Notes: generated from the letters alone by a model not told the origin. A stretch of DNA of 64,000 bases from an uncultured Gammaproteobacteria bacterium (GCA_902606745.1 CACLHR010000004.1:1-64000), one strand, 5' to 3'; positions 18,694 through 34,002 are shown, numbered from the stretch's first letter. Program-made: numbers and translations.

Positions 18694-20250
18694 TTGGACC
18701 TTCTCGATAAAATTCAGTCGCTAGTGCCAGTTAAGGACACACTTACTCAAAACCTTATTGGTATTGAAAAGGAAAGTTTGCGTGTCTCGAAAGATGGCAG
18801 TATTTCACAAGAACCTCATCCAGAGGCTTACGGCTCTCCACTAACCAATCCTGCAATTACAACTGATTTTAGCGAGGCTTTAGTCGAGCTGGTTACCGAA
18901 CCATTTGATAGTGCTGATAAAGCTCTCAATGAGTTAGCTAAAATTCAACATTTTGTGAATCATCATCTGACGCCAAATGAACGTTTTTGGCCAGCAAGTA
19001 TGCCTTGTATTTTGCGAGGGCATACCAACATACCTATTGCGCAATATGGCAGTTCAAATTTAGGCATTATGAAAACGGTATATCGTCGCGGTCTAGCAAA
19101 TCGTTATGGAAGTGTAATGCAAGCAATTGCAGGCATTCATTTCAATTATTCATTTTCTTTAGATTTTTGGCAAGCCTATCGAGATTTTATGTCACCTGAT
19201 ATGTCTGTAAGGAATTTTATTGATTACCACTATATGGGGCTTACACGGAACGTTATGAGGTATGGCTGGATAATCACTTATTTATTTGGAGCCTCTGCAT
19301 CAGTTTGTAAGTCTTTTATGAAAGATTATCATGAACACGATTTAGAAGAGTTCGATGACAATACTTTTTACCTGCCATACGCAACCTCACTAAGAATGGG
19401 TGATATTGGTTATCAGAACTCTCAGGAAGAAGAAAAGGGAGTGAAGGCAAATTACAATAGTCTTTATCACTATATTCAGAGTCTTCGTGCTGCAATGCAA
19501 ACAAGCTGTCAAGATTTTGAAGAGATTGGTTTAAAGAAAGATGGAGAATACCAACAACTCAATACCAATATACTGCAGATTGCAAATGAATATTACGCTT
19601 CTGTTCGACCCAAGCCTCTATTACATGGAATGGATAGGCCTTTGAGAGCTCTTACCAATAATGGAATTGGTTATATTGAAATTAGATCTTTGGATGTTAA
19701 CCCATTAATAAGTTTAGGTATTGATAAACCACAGATACAATTTTTGGAGGTATTTTTATTGTTTTGCCTTCTTCAAGATTCTGCAGCTATCTCTACGTCA
19801 GAGCAATTCAACATTGATAATAACGATAATTTAGTGGCTCATAAAGGGCGACAATCTGGCTTAATGCTTTCAAATAATGGAAAGGAGATATTGTTGCAGG
19901 ATTGGGCTAAAGAAATTTTTGCAGGGATTAAAGATTGCTCTAAACTTTTAACTAAAGAACATCAGAAATCTGTTCAAAAAATGTTAAGTCGTATTAGTGA
20001 TCCAGATTTGACACCTTCGTCAATGATGCTTGAAGAAATGAAACAAAAAGAGTTAGGTTTTTTTGAATACGTTGATAAGTTTAGTCATCAAAATAGAGAA
20101 CTATATCAAGGCAAGAGTATCGACAATGACTATTTTGATGCATTAGAGAAATTGGTAATATCTTCACATAAAGAGCAATTGAAGATAGAAGAGGAAGATG
20201 AGTTAAGTTTTGATGATTTCATTGAAGGATATTTTGCCGACGATGCTTAA
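18694..20250 (+). CDS. gshA: glutamate-cysteine ligase (type 1)
   Basis: 518 residues, the same length as E. coli GshA. It joins glutamate and cysteine, the rate-limiting step of glutathione synthesis. Family motifs include IGIEKESLRV, the PEAYGSPLTNPAITTDFSEA region and GHTNIPIAQYGSS. It begins with TTG at 18694; no in-frame ATG is available before the conserved IGIEKESLRV motif. The end overlaps the mnmE start by eight bases, indicating coupled translation. Confidence 0.95.
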   Translation: MDLLDKIQSLVPVKDTLTQNLIGIEKESLRVSKDGSISQEPHPEAYGSPLTNPAITTDFSEALVELVTEPFDSADKALNELAKIQHFVNHHLTPNERFWPASMPCILRGHTNIPIAQYGSSNLGIMKTVYRRGLANRYGSVMQAIAGIHFNYSFSLDFWQAYRDFMSPDMSVRNFIDYHYMGLTRNVMRYGWIITYLFGASASVCKSFMKDYHEHDLEEFDDNTFYLPYATSLRMGDIGYQNSQEEEKGVKANYNSLYHYIQSLRAAMQTSCQDFEEIGLKKDGEYQQLNTNILQIANEYYASVRPKPLLHGMDRPLRALTNNGIGYIEIRSLDVNPLISLGIDKPQIQFLEVFLLFCLLQDSAAISTSEQFNIDNNDNLVAHKGRQSGLMLSNNGKEILLQDWAKEIFAGIKDCSKLLTKEHQKSVQKMLSRISDPDLTPSSMMLEEMKQKELGFFEYVDKFSHQNRELYQGKSIDNDYFDALEKLVISSHKEQLKIEEEDELSFDDFIEGYFADDA

Positions 20251-21583
20251 GGTTGAAACTATATGCGCTATAGCTACTGCTATTGGACAAAGCGGTATTG
20301 GTGTTGTTCGTGTTTCTGGGCCCTTGTCTCGAGTGATTGCTAATAAAGTTCTTAATGTTAAACTCGAACCCAGAGTTGCTCACTATGGTTCTTTTTATGA
20401 TGAAGAAAGAAATCAAGTGGATAAAGGTGTCGCAATTTTTTTTCCTGGCCCTCAATCATATACAGGTGAAGATGTTTTAGAACTTCAAGGACATGGAGGG
20501 ATAAGTGTTTTACGAAAGTTGTTAGAGACAGTCACTTTTTTTGGAGCTCGACATTCAGAACCAGGAGAGTTTACAAAGCGTGCCTTTTTAAACGGCAAGA
20601 TGGACTTGGTTCAGGCAGAAGCAGTGCAAGATCTTATTCAGGCAAGCTCTGATAAGTCTTCTCAAAGCGCAGTAAGATCACTTACTGGAGAATTTTCTGA
20701 AAAAATCAACCAACTACTGAGAGATTTGATTGATTTAAGGGTTTTTGTTGAAGCAACTATCGACTTCTCTGATGAGGAAATAGATTTTTTGGAATCTCAC
20801 GATGTGTCAACAAAACTTGAAGTTTTAAAAAAAGAACTTCTTGACATACTTGATTGTGCAACTCAGGGAGCTATTCTAAGAGATGGCTTGTATGTTGCAA
20901 TTGCCGGCAAGCCAAATGCAGGAAAGTCAAGTTTACTTAATGCTTTAACCAAACAGTCCAGTGCAATTGTTACCGATATAGCAGGAACGACACGCGACGT
21001 ATTAAAAGAAACTATACATATTGACGGTATGCCGTTACATATTATCGATACTGCAGGTCTTCACAATAGTGATAATATTATTGAGCAAGAAGGTATCCGA
21101 AGAGCGCATGCCGAAATTGATAATGCTGACGTTGTATTGTTAGTTTATGATGCTAAGGACTCGTCAGCTGATCTTTCTATCTTGCCAGATTTCATGATGA
21201 GTAAACCAATCATATCTATAAGAAATAAGATTGACTTAATAAATGCTAAGGCCGGGATGGAACAATTTGAAGGTCAAACAGAAATTAGCTTATCGGCGAA
21301 ATTTGGAGATGGGATTAAGTTATTAAGACAAGCACTATCAGATGTTGCTGGTTATAACCCCGAAGGTGACAGTATTTTCATTGCACGTAAGAGGCATCTC
21401 TTGGCAATTGAATCAACACTTATATCTATCGATAGTTCTATTGAGCAACTAGAAGTTGGTGCTAGTGAATTAGTTGCCGAAGATTTACGTCAAGCAGGTA
21501 TTTCACTTGGAGTAATAACTGGGGAGTTTTCCTCTGACGATTTATTGGGTGAAATCTTCTCTTCTTTTTGTATTGGAAAGTAG
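20243..21583 (+). CDS. mnmE: tRNA uridine-5-carboxymethylaminomethyl modification GTPase
   Basis: 446 residues from the ATG at 20243; an upstream ATG at 20210 would add 11 residues not found in the family. With MnmG it modifies the wobble uridine of several tRNAs. The N-terminal folate/tetramerisation domain (GQSGIGVVRVSG) is followed by a helical domain, then the G domain: GKPNAGKS near 222, DIAGTTRD, DTAGL and NKID. It ends in the invariant FCIGK with the catalytic cysteine. It overlaps gshA by eight bases. Confidence 0.96.
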   Translation: MLKVETICAIATAIGQSGIGVVRVSGPLSRVIANKVLNVKLEPRVAHYGSFYDEERNQVDKGVAIFFPGPQSYTGEDVLELQGHGGISVLRKLLETVTFFGARHSEPGEFTKRAFLNGKMDLVQAEAVQDLIQASSDKSSQSAVRSLTGEFSEKINQLLRDLIDLRVFVEATIDFSDEEIDFLESHDVSTKLEVLKKELLDILDCATQGAILRDGLYVAIAGKPNAGKSSLLNALTKQSSAIVTDIAGTTRDVLKETIHIDGMPLHIIDTAGLHNSDNIIEQEGIRRAHAEIDNADVVLLVYDAKDSSADLSILPDFMMSKPIISIRNKIDLINAKAGMEQFEGQTEISLSAKFGDGIKLLRQALSDVAGYNPEGDSIFIARKRHLLAIESTLISIDSSIEQLEVGASELVAEDLRQAGISLGVITGEFSSDDLLGEIFSSFCIGK

Positions 21584-21737
21584 GGAAAATTTGGACCTAT
21601 AAGTTAATAACTTTACGGAACTTATATAGGGTAATTAATTAGGTCTATAATATTGCTTTTACAGACTATTATTGGTTGAGTAATTTTTGAAAGTATAGTA
21701 CATCAGACTTAATTTTATAAATATTCAAAATTATAAC

Positions 21738-21765
21738 TTGACGCAATATTTTGAGCCTGTATAAT
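21738..21765 (+). promoter_or_regulatory. rRNA operon promoter
   Basis: TTGACG and TATAAT separated by 16 bases, near-consensus, about 190 bases before the mature 16S start. The upstream region is A/T-rich. A single strong promoter is visible; a second (P2) was not found. Confidence 0.8.
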
Positions 21766-21807
21766 TTCTCGCTTTCACCGCTACAAAATGATCAATTTTG
21801 AGGTGGT

Positions 21808-21822
21808 AGTTCTTTAACAATT
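21808..21822 (+). promoter_or_regulatory. boxA antitermination site in the rRNA leader
   Basis: AGTTCTTTAACAATT closely matches the bacterial rRNA boxA (TGCTCTTTAACAA), the Nus-factor binding site that prevents premature termination of rRNA transcription. Confidence 0.8.
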
Positions 21823-21829
21823 TATCAAG

Positions 21830-21851
21830 CAACTTGTGTGGGCACTCGTGC
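21830..21851 (+). other. 16S precursor processing stem, 5' arm
   Basis: CAACTTGTGTGGGCACTCGTGC is complementary, over 22 bases with three imperfect pairs, to 23499-23520 just after the 16S 3' end. The loop therefore encloses the whole 16S rRNA, the usual RNase III substrate. Confidence 0.8.
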
Positions 21852-21952
21852 AAGAAATTGTGCAGTGCACATAAAAAACAAAAGCAGACAAGCTTTTAAA
21901 AAAATTGAACTATTGGTTATAAAATGCCATGTGTTCTAAAAAGTCAAAGATT

Positions 21953-23492
<1,540 letters not shown>

Positions 23493-23498
23493 AGAAAA

Positions 23499-23520
23499 GT
23501 ACGAGTGTTCACACAAGTTG
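23499..23520 (+). other. 16S precursor processing stem, 3' arm
   Basis: GTACGAGTGTTCACACAAGTTG pairs with the 5' arm at 21830-21851 to enclose the 16S rRNA. Confidence 0.8.
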
Positions 23521-23584
23521 TTTGATAAAAATATAATAAATAGAGGAAAGACCAATAACCCAAAATCAATGTTATTGATAATAA

Positions 23585-23661
<77 letters not shown>

Positions 23662-23688
23662 ATTTCACTGGGTTATTAGTTTTATTTG

Positions 23689-23764
23689 GGGGCTATAGCT
23701 CAGCTGGGAGAGCGCCTGATTTGCATTCAGGAGGTCAGCAGTTCGATCCTGCTTAGCTCCACCA
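23689..23764 (+). tRNA. alaT: tRNA-Ala (TGC)
   Basis: 76 bases including CCA. The acceptor GGGGCTA pairs with TAGCTCC (one G-U pair), the anticodon loop TTTGCAT gives TGC, and the T arm is CAGTTCGATCCTG. It is the second tRNA of the rRNA spacer, 27 bases after tRNA-Ile. Confidence 0.98.
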
Positions 23765-24083
23765 TTTTTTATGATGAAAACTTAAATAAGATTTATTGTT
23801 AAGTTTTATTTAAGTTTTTATACCTAACTTTAGTTAGGAGCTCTTTAACAATTTGGATATGAAGTAAAGTTTGTTAAATACAATACAACGTATAAGTAGA
23901 TATATGAAAATGTTATCGAAGGTGTATTGCATTGACACAACAATTTCAAAAAATATGGATTCTCGATGATAGATTAATCTCTATTATTGAAAATTGAAAT
24001 CACAGATTAGATCAAAAGATTTAGTTAGTGATTTCACAAGGTGAAATACGAAACCAGATAACCTAGATATTTTGGGGTTATAT
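23765..24083 (+). other. tRNA-Ala to 23S spacer with boxA and 23S processing arms
   Basis: This 319-base stretch has no gene. It holds a second boxA (GCTCTTTAACAATTT at 23840-23854) and the 5' arms of a long 23S precursor stalk: 23862-23872 pairs with 27029-27039, 23932-23942 with 27001-27011, and 24062-24085 with 26971-26994. These are complementarities seen directly; the RNase III role is inferred from other bacteria. Confidence 0.75.
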
Positions 24084-26970
<2,887 letters not shown>

Positions 26971-26973
<3 letters not shown>

Positions 26974-27039
26974 TATAACACCCAAGATATTTGGAGATGT
27001 TGTTGTGTCAACAGGCAATATGCCTTATAAACTTTACTT
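26971..27039 (+). other. 3' arms of the 23S processing stalk
   Basis: Three blocks (26971-26994, 27001-27011 and 27029-27039) are complementary, in reverse order, to blocks upstream of 23S, forming one interrupted long stem enclosing the 23S rRNA. Confidence 0.75.
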
Positions 27040-27122
27040 TATTCCATTTTGTTATGCCTCTTTGGTATAAAAACTTTTAAATCCGTTTGAGTTAAGTTAT
27101 ATCTTAAATCAGACAAGCAGTT

Positions 27123-27241
27123 TGCTTAGTGATAATAGCAAGTGTGACCCACCTGATCCCTTCTCGAACTCAGAAGTGAAACCACTTAGCGCCGATGGTA
27201 GTGTGGGGTCTCCCCATGTGAGAGTAGGACATTGCTAGGCT
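27123..27241 (+). rRNA. rrf: 5S ribosomal RNA
   Basis: About 119 bases. The internal CGAACTCAGAAGTGAAAC, GCGCCGATGGTAGTGTGGGG and TCTCCCCATGTGAGAGTAGG segments are canonical. The 5' GCTTAGTG pairs with the 3' end TTGCTAGGC. It is followed within 10 bases by the operon terminator. Confidence 0.97.
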
Positions 27242-27249
27242 TTAATTCG

Positions 27250-27290
27250 AAATACCCCAATAATCAAAAGATTTTTGGGGTATTTTTTTT
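27250..27290 (+). terminator. rRNA operon terminator
   Basis: Stem AAATACCCCAA / TTGGGGTATTT with a loop that itself can pair (AATC/GATT), followed by a run of eight to nine T. Confidence 0.9.
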
Positions 27291-27382
27291 TAATTTTTAT
27301 AGTAAAAAAAATACTTGATTTAAATCGATTTGAGTCATATTTATGATGTTAGAATGTGATCTGAATTTTTTACTAATTCATT

Positions 27383-30088
27383 ATGAAGGAACTACTCTTA
27401 TCTCTTAACAAGTACTTTGCCATAGTTCCTGGCCAGTTAAGACCTTATCGAAAAATTGTCCTCATACTTGCACTACTCTCAACCGTTTTTATGGGTTATG
27501 GGACGACTCGTTTTGTCTTAGACGTCTCTTTTGAATCTTGGTTTAGCGAAGAGGATCCGGCAGTAAAGTCCTTAAATGAGTTTCGTGAGCAGTTTGGTAG
27601 TGATGATGGACTCTTTATTGTATATGAAGCCAAAGACGGAGATGTATTCTCAAATCAATCTTTATCTTTAATTTCTGAAATAACTGAAGTACTAGACAAT
27701 GACGAGCAAATTAGCGATGAGACTTGGCTTGAACAGTATGGATTAAACTCCAAGGTTGCAGAGACACTAAAACATATAAAGCGGGTTCAATCTTTAACTA
27801 ATATTCGCATTCAAAAAAATGAAGATGATGTCTTGAGTGCGCCTCTCTTGGTTCCAAAAACCATTCCTAGAGATATAAACATACTTGGTGAAATTAAGTC
27901 TGAAGCTGGCAAACAATCCAGCCTGCCGCTCTTTATGTTTTCAAAAGACCACCGTTTTGGTGCAATCTCAATTACTACGGATTTTGGAACGATTCCTTTG
28001 ATTGAAAATCAAAATGAGGATCAGTCTTTGTTTTCTGATGACGATTGGAGTGACGATTTTGAAGATTCAGTAGATGACCAAGCTGTTCTTCAAAAAGTTA
28101 AATTTAAAGATATAGAGCCAACGCTATATATTCCTTTTATGCAGGCTGTTTCAGCCGTATATGAACAGCCACGGATGTTGGAAAATTTTGATTTTTATCC
28201 GATCGGAACTTCGGCGATGGTTGAGTTGGCTTTGGGAACAATGATTCAAGCGGCTTTCCTTTTGGTAGGTATGCTGATTATTATTAATCTTTTGCTTTGG
28301 ACTTTGTTTCGTTCAGCCAGCGCTGTAGTGCTTCCACAGTTAGCTATCGGTCTTAGTATTTTGTTTGTAATTGGCGGCCTGAGTTGGCTTAATATAGCCT
28401 CCAACTCACTCATTGCTTTAACAGCAATGTTAGTGATCGCAGTTGGTGTGGCAGACTGTGTCCATGTAATGAGTTCTTATCTATTGTTTAGGCGTTCTGG
28501 TAGTGACCATAATCAGGCCTTGTCGCAAGCTTATGGCAAAGTTGGGGTACCAATCTTGCTCACCACTATCACAACAATGGCAGGCATGTCATCATTGGCA
28601 GTGACAGGAATGCCACAGTTTGTTCTGTTTGGATTTTCTTCTGCGGCAGGAGTTGGACTAGCTTTTCTATATACAATTTATCTATTACCAGTGTTACTGG
28701 ATTACTGGCATCCAATGCAAGAAAAGAAAGTTTCAAATCTCGTTCAAGAAAAAAAAACTTTCATAAGCCTAATGAAAGTTTTCTTTAAGGTGATTCAAAT
28801 AAAGGCTTTAAAGTTTTTATGTTTTTTTGCGAAACCAATAATAAATTTATCACAAAGAATTGGCTTAGCTTGGTTGCTAGGAGCAGACTGGCTCCAACCT
28901 CTGTTAGATAAGATTCCAGCTTTTGTACAGCGTTTTCGATATGCAGTAGCTGTGATTTTTTTTGGCGTATTTGGAATCTGTTTGTACGGTGCAACTCAAG
29001 TCAAAATTGACTCCAACTTGGTTGAACTTTATTCTGATGATGTTCCTATTGGCCAGGCATATGATATCGTTGATGAACACATGATGGGTACAGGTAATAT
29101 GATTATTGTGGTTAATACTGGAGAGTCTGATGCCATCACGGACCCAGCAGTTTTAAACGCAATGAGTCGTCTCCAGATTCAAGTCAAGGAAAGTTATAGC
29201 AAATATATTATTCGAACTAACTCCTTAGCAGACTTGGTTAAAGAAACTCATGCCATTATGCAAGATGATGAACAGTATCGAACCATCCCTGACAGTCAAA
29301 TCACAGTATCACAGTTGTTGTATTTGTTTAACAGCGCCAACCCAGAGGAGCGTCGAGCTTTGGTGAGTGATGACTACAGTAAAAGCCACATTAGTATTCA
29401 GTTAAAAAATGCAGGGTCACATGAATATGCAGAATTTTTTGAAGGCATCCGAAAGGACATAGATAATGAATTTGATACATTGAAAGACCGTTACCCTAAT
29501 TTGGACGTTGAAATTACCGGTACTTTTGCAATGATGATGAGACTTGCAGATGATTTAAGCAGGAACCAGTTCAAGAGTTTAGCTATAGCTGCTGTAGTTA
29601 TTAGTTGCTTGTTGATGGTTACACTAGGTTCACTGCAGGCAGGAGCTATGTCGATTGTCCCTAACTTAATCCCAGCCACTCTGGCGTTTGGCTTGATGGG
29701 TCTTTTTGGAATCCCACTCGACACCGATACTCTGATGATTGCACCCTTGATAATAGGTATAGCGGTAGATGATACGATTCACTTTATTAGTCATTATAGA
29801 ATGTCACTAGCTGAAAAAAATAACATGCGATTAGCCTTGATTGGTGCAATAAAAGAGGTAGGTCAAGCGGTTACATTTACAACATTAATACTCGGTTTTG
29901 GATTCTTTATGCTTACGTTTAGTGACTATTTAGGTTTGGCAAAGATAGGCGGTTTTGGTGCATTGGCCATATTTGTTGCCCTGCTCTGTGACTTGCTCTT
30001 TTTCCCGGCACTGATTATGATATTTAAACCAAAATTTGGCCAGAAAGATGTTGAAGATAATTTAAATTTTATAGAGGTTGCAAAATGA
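27383..30088 (+). CDS. RND/MMPL-family inner-membrane transporter
   Basis: 901 residues. The layout is that of MMPL/HpnN-type RND exporters: one helix near 25-43, a large periplasmic loop, a five-helix sterol-sensing-like bundle at about 275-430, a second single helix near 515-535, another loop and a final bundle at about 745-885. Acidic residues lie inside the bundles (GVADCVHVM, IAVDDTIHFISHYR), as expected for proton-driven RND pumps. The first loop has an unusual acidic run at about residues 208-230. It overlaps the next gene by four bases. Substrate unknown; lipid-like cargo is the family trend. Confidence 0.88.
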   Translation: MKELLLSLNKYFAIVPGQLRPYRKIVLILALLSTVFMGYGTTRFVLDVSFESWFSEEDPAVKSLNEFREQFGSDDGLFIVYEAKDGDVFSNQSLSLISEITEVLDNDEQISDETWLEQYGLNSKVAETLKHIKRVQSLTNIRIQKNEDDVLSAPLLVPKTIPRDINILGEIKSEAGKQSSLPLFMFSKDHRFGAISITTDFGTIPLIENQNEDQSLFSDDDWSDDFEDSVDDQAVLQKVKFKDIEPTLYIPFMQAVSAVYEQPRMLENFDFYPIGTSAMVELALGTMIQAAFLLVGMLIIINLLLWTLFRSASAVVLPQLAIGLSILFVIGGLSWLNIASNSLIALTAMLVIAVGVADCVHVMSSYLLFRRSGSDHNQALSQAYGKVGVPILLTTITTMAGMSSLAVTGMPQFVLFGFSSAAGVGLAFLYTIYLLPVLLDYWHPMQEKKVSNLVQEKKTFISLMKVFFKVIQIKALKFLCFFAKPIINLSQRIGLAWLLGADWLQPLLDKIPAFVQRFRYAVAVIFFGVFGICLYGATQVKIDSNLVELYSDDVPIGQAYDIVDEHMMGTGNMIIVVNTGESDAITDPAVLNAMSRLQIQVKESYSKYIIRTNSLADLVKETHAIMQDDEQYRTIPDSQITVSQLLYLFNSANPEERRALVSDDYSKSHISIQLKNAGSHEYAEFFEGIRKDIDNEFDTLKDRYPNLDVEITGTFAMMMRLADDLSRNQFKSLAIAAVVISCLLMVTLGSLQAGAMSIVPNLIPATLAFGLMGLFGIPLDTDTLMIAPLIIGIAVDDTIHFISHYRMSLAEKNNMRLALIGAIKEVGQAVTFTTLILGFGFFMLTFSDYLGLAKIGGFGALAIFVALLCDLLFFPALIMIFKPKFGQKDVEDNLNFIEVAK

Positions 30089-31002
30089 ATCGATTACTAG
30101 TTACTTCAAATTACTCATTGCTCGTTATCGTGCTGACTGTTTTTTTATCACTTTCTAGTGTGCAGGTCTATGCAGAAACTGACTTAAATGCAAGAGAAAT
30201 TATGGAAAAAGTTGACGAAGAAAGCCGTAAGTCTTCAGACTCTGCCTTCACTCGAATGAAGCTTACTACTTGTAAGTATGGTCTTAGTGGAGGAAAGGTA
30301 AAGTGTGCCGAAAAAGCGCGTGTTAAGTTAGTTGAGAGTGCACAAATTAATACCGGTCAAGATAACAAAGATTCCAAGAGTATTGCTATCATCCTTGAGC
30401 CTTCAAGTGAGAAAGGTATTGGTATGTTGTCTTACAGTTATGACGATAGTGATCGAGACAATGAAACTTGGTTGTACCTCTCTGCTCTCGGAAAAGTGAA
30501 GAGAATTAGTGTCAGAAACAGTGACGATGAAGAAACTGAATCAGCCAGCATCTTTGGAACAGAAATGACCACTGAAGACCAAGAGACTGGGAAGCTTGAC
30601 GACTATACTTACGAGCTACTTGGGCAAGGAAAGTTTAGAGGAAGAGAGGTTGCAGTAATCGAGTCAACACCTAAGCCACACCGTCTCAGTAAAAGCAGCT
30701 ATGGAAAAACGCAAAGCTGGATTGATACGGAAAGATTTATAATTCTTAAAGTACAAATGTTTGATAAATACAATAATCCTATCAAGAAGCTTGAGGTAGG
30801 TAAAGTTGAAAAGATCAATGACGTTTGGATGGGAAGAAGCCTTACATTTTTTAATACAGTCAGCAACAGGTTAACCAATATGAAACTTGAGGCAATAAAC
30901 TTTGATATGGACATTAAAGAAGATTTTCTTACCCAAAGAGCATTGACAGATCAAGCTTTTAGGGAAAAGTTTCTCAAAGATTTGCGCAAACAGGCTAAAT
31001 AA
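30085..31002 (+). CDS. LolA-like periplasmic 'outer membrane lipoprotein-sorting' protein
   Basis: 305 residues. A signal peptide ends near VYA-ET (about residue 31). The rest is the LolA/LolB-like fold often annotated as outer membrane lipoprotein-sorting protein: NDAREIMEKVDE-like start, ETWLYLSALGKVKRIS, FGTEMTTED and KTQSWIDTERFIILKVQMFDKYNNP. Such proteins carry hydrophobic ligands across the periplasm. Its ATG overlaps the transporter stop (ATGA), and the barrel gene follows after 14 bases, so the three form an operon. Confidence 0.8.
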   Translation: MNRLLVTSNYSLLVIVLTVFLSLSSVQVYAETDLNAREIMEKVDEESRKSSDSAFTRMKLTTCKYGLSGGKVKCAEKARVKLVESAQINTGQDNKDSKSIAIILEPSSEKGIGMLSYSYDDSDRDNETWLYLSALGKVKRISVRNSDDEETESASIFGTEMTTEDQETGKLDDYTYELLGQGKFRGREVAVIESTPKPHRLSKSSYGKTQSWIDTERFIILKVQMFDKYNNPIKKLEVGKVEKINDVWMGRSLTFFNTVSNRLTNMKLEAINFDMDIKEDFLTQRALTDQAFREKFLKDLRKQAK

Positions 31003-31016
31003 TTTCTAAGTAAGTT

Positions 31017-32282
31017 ATGGCTAAATTAATCAACAAGCTGATTATCTGTGTTTTTTTTGGTATATCAATTAGCCCTTTTGTTTCGGCTGATGACTTATTG
31101 TTTGAAGATGAAGTACTTTTTGAGGAGTCTAGTCAAGAATTTGATGAATGGTCAGATGATAGTGATCTCTTTGCCGATGAAATTAAGAATGCAAGGCCTT
31201 TTGCCTGGTTAAATATTGGAGTTGCGCAAAAATGGGGATTCAATCCAGCAAGTGATTGGATTACAACGAAGGAGAGGACCGAGCTTATTCTTGGAACGAC
31301 TGGCTCTGTTTCTGATGCCGGATACGGTGAATTGGAGATAAAGGCAACCAAATACTGGCCAAGTGACAGTCACCACTCCACTGAAGCGAGTGATATCGAG
31401 ATAGAAAGAGCCTTTTTACAGTTTAGCTTTGATAAATGGAGCGCTAAGCTGGGCCGTTTCACCATCGGCTGGGGTGAGCTTGAAGGCGGTGCGCTAGACG
31501 TTATCAACCCATCAGGTGGCTTGACTGATCCCTCGATAACTTCTCAGTGGCTTATGAGTGCCACTCGATATGGGGATAAAAGTGATATTAGTGTTTTTTA
31601 TAATCCCAATCCTAAGATTACGAATAGCACTTTATTGTCCCTAAAGGATGAAAGGCACCGTGAATTTGGACTGCGTTACGGGCTCAATACAGAGGGTAGT
31701 GACTTAGCATTCTATGCCGCTCAATTGATACCCAATGATGCCTTAAAGAATCTTACTGATGATCTGGCTTATGCAAGTCCATATGAGTTACTAGGGTTTG
31801 GTATGAATAAGGTATTTGATGACTATTTGCTTAAATTTGATATAGCCTATAAACGCAATCTACGCCACAACCGATCAGGGCAGTTTATCAATACTGACAG
31901 GGTTGATTGGGACCTTGCTTTTGATATTCAGAAGGGCGATAGGCAATGGTTGATTACAATTAATTCGCAATATTGGTTGGATTTTTTCAATGACTATTTA
32001 ACTCCTACTCTGATAGATAGTGTTAGTACAGAAAGAAATAGCATGACCTATATGGCTAATGTAAGTGACAAATTCGGTGATTCCGATTGGAGCTGGAATC
32101 TATCCAATATCATTGCTGCTAACAATGACCTTTCATTAATTACTGCTGGTCTTGAATGGGATATCAGCGATAACTTTAATGTCAAATTAAATGCCACAAA
32201 AGCAAATGCTAAACTTGACCGTGCATTTAGCTTACTCGACGACTATCAGCGAGTTAATTTAGAGGTTAAATTCCAGTATTGA
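31017..32282 (+). CDS. outer-membrane beta-barrel protein (DUF1302-like) of the RND cassette
   Basis: 421 residues. A signal peptide is cut near VSA-DD. Then comes a very acidic mature N-terminus (about residues 25-58: many Asp/Glu with EFDEWSDDSDLF), followed by alternating amphipathic strands with aromatic girdles such as KLGRFTIGWGELEGGALDVINPSGG. The last residues, LEVKFQY, end in an aromatic residue typical of BAM-inserted barrels. I read it as the outer-membrane end of the three-gene export system. The exact family is a guess from general look; cargo unknown. Confidence 0.7.
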   Translation: MAKLINKLIICVFFGISISPFVSADDLLFEDEVLFEESSQEFDEWSDDSDLFADEIKNARPFAWLNIGVAQKWGFNPASDWITTKERTELILGTTGSVSDAGYGELEIKATKYWPSDSHHSTEASDIEIERAFLQFSFDKWSAKLGRFTIGWGELEGGALDVINPSGGLTDPSITSQWLMSATRYGDKSDISVFYNPNPKITNSTLLSLKDERHREFGLRYGLNTEGSDLAFYAAQLIPNDALKNLTDDLAYASPYELLGFGMNKVFDDYLLKFDIAYKRNLRHNRSGQFINTDRVDWDLAFDIQKGDRQWLITINSQYWLDFFNDYLTPTLIDSVSTERNSMTYMANVSDKFGDSDWSWNLSNIIAANNDLSLITAGLEWDISDNFNVKLNATKANAKLDRAFSLLDDYQRVNLEVKFQY

Positions 32283-32388
32283 TTTTGACAGACATATTTG
32301 GTTAGTGTATTGAGTAGAGAATGAGTCTTATCAACTCCTCTAATAGCATAGGACATAGTATAATTTGCGTAAGTTAATTTAGGTCTAA

Positions 32389-33681
<1,293 letters not shown>

Positions 33682-33709
33682 CCCCTTTTATATTTTTTTG
33701 GAGTCTAAG

Positions 33710-33982
33710 ATGAATTTACCCCCAGAGATTTTTTTGGTTGCGATGTTTGTGCTGATGTATTTTTTGTTAATCAGACCACAACAAAAGCGTGCTAAGGATC
33801 ATAAAAATTTACTGAAAGCACTCAAAAAAGGTGACGAGGTTGTTACCAATGGAGGCGTTGTAGGCAAAGTTAACTCTGTTGACGAGTCTTTTGCAGCATT
33901 AGAAATTGCTGAAGGCGTGGTTGTAAAAGTACAAAAACAAGGCATTAATCAAAAAATGCCAAAAGGTAGTGCTAAGCTTTAA
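33710..33982 (+). CDS. yajC: Sec translocon accessory subunit YajC
   Basis: 90 residues from the ATG at 33710; a TTG four codons earlier is less likely because GGAG at 33699-33702 then serves as the ribosome site. One membrane helix (about 5-22) is followed by the RPQQKRAKDH cytoplasmic motif. YajC associates with SecDF. It is in the conserved order yajC-secD-secF. Confidence 0.95.
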   Translation: MNLPPEIFLVAMFVLMYFLLIRPQQKRAKDHKNLLKALKKGDEVVTNGGVVGKVNSVDESFAALEIAEGVVVKVQKQGINQKMPKGSAKL

Positions 33983-34002
33983 CTTATAAACAATTAATTT
34001 AG

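Larger units (their letters stand above)
21584..21952 (+). promoter_or_regulatory. rRNA operon leader region
   Basis: This 369-base gene-free stretch holds the rRNA promoter (21738-21765), a small hairpin (CAAAAT/ATTTTG, about 21784-21800), the leader boxA (about 21808-21822) and the 5' arm of the 16S processing stem (21830-21851). Upstream of the promoter it is strongly AT-rich, as expected for an UP-type element. No ORF is supported here. Confidence 0.75.
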
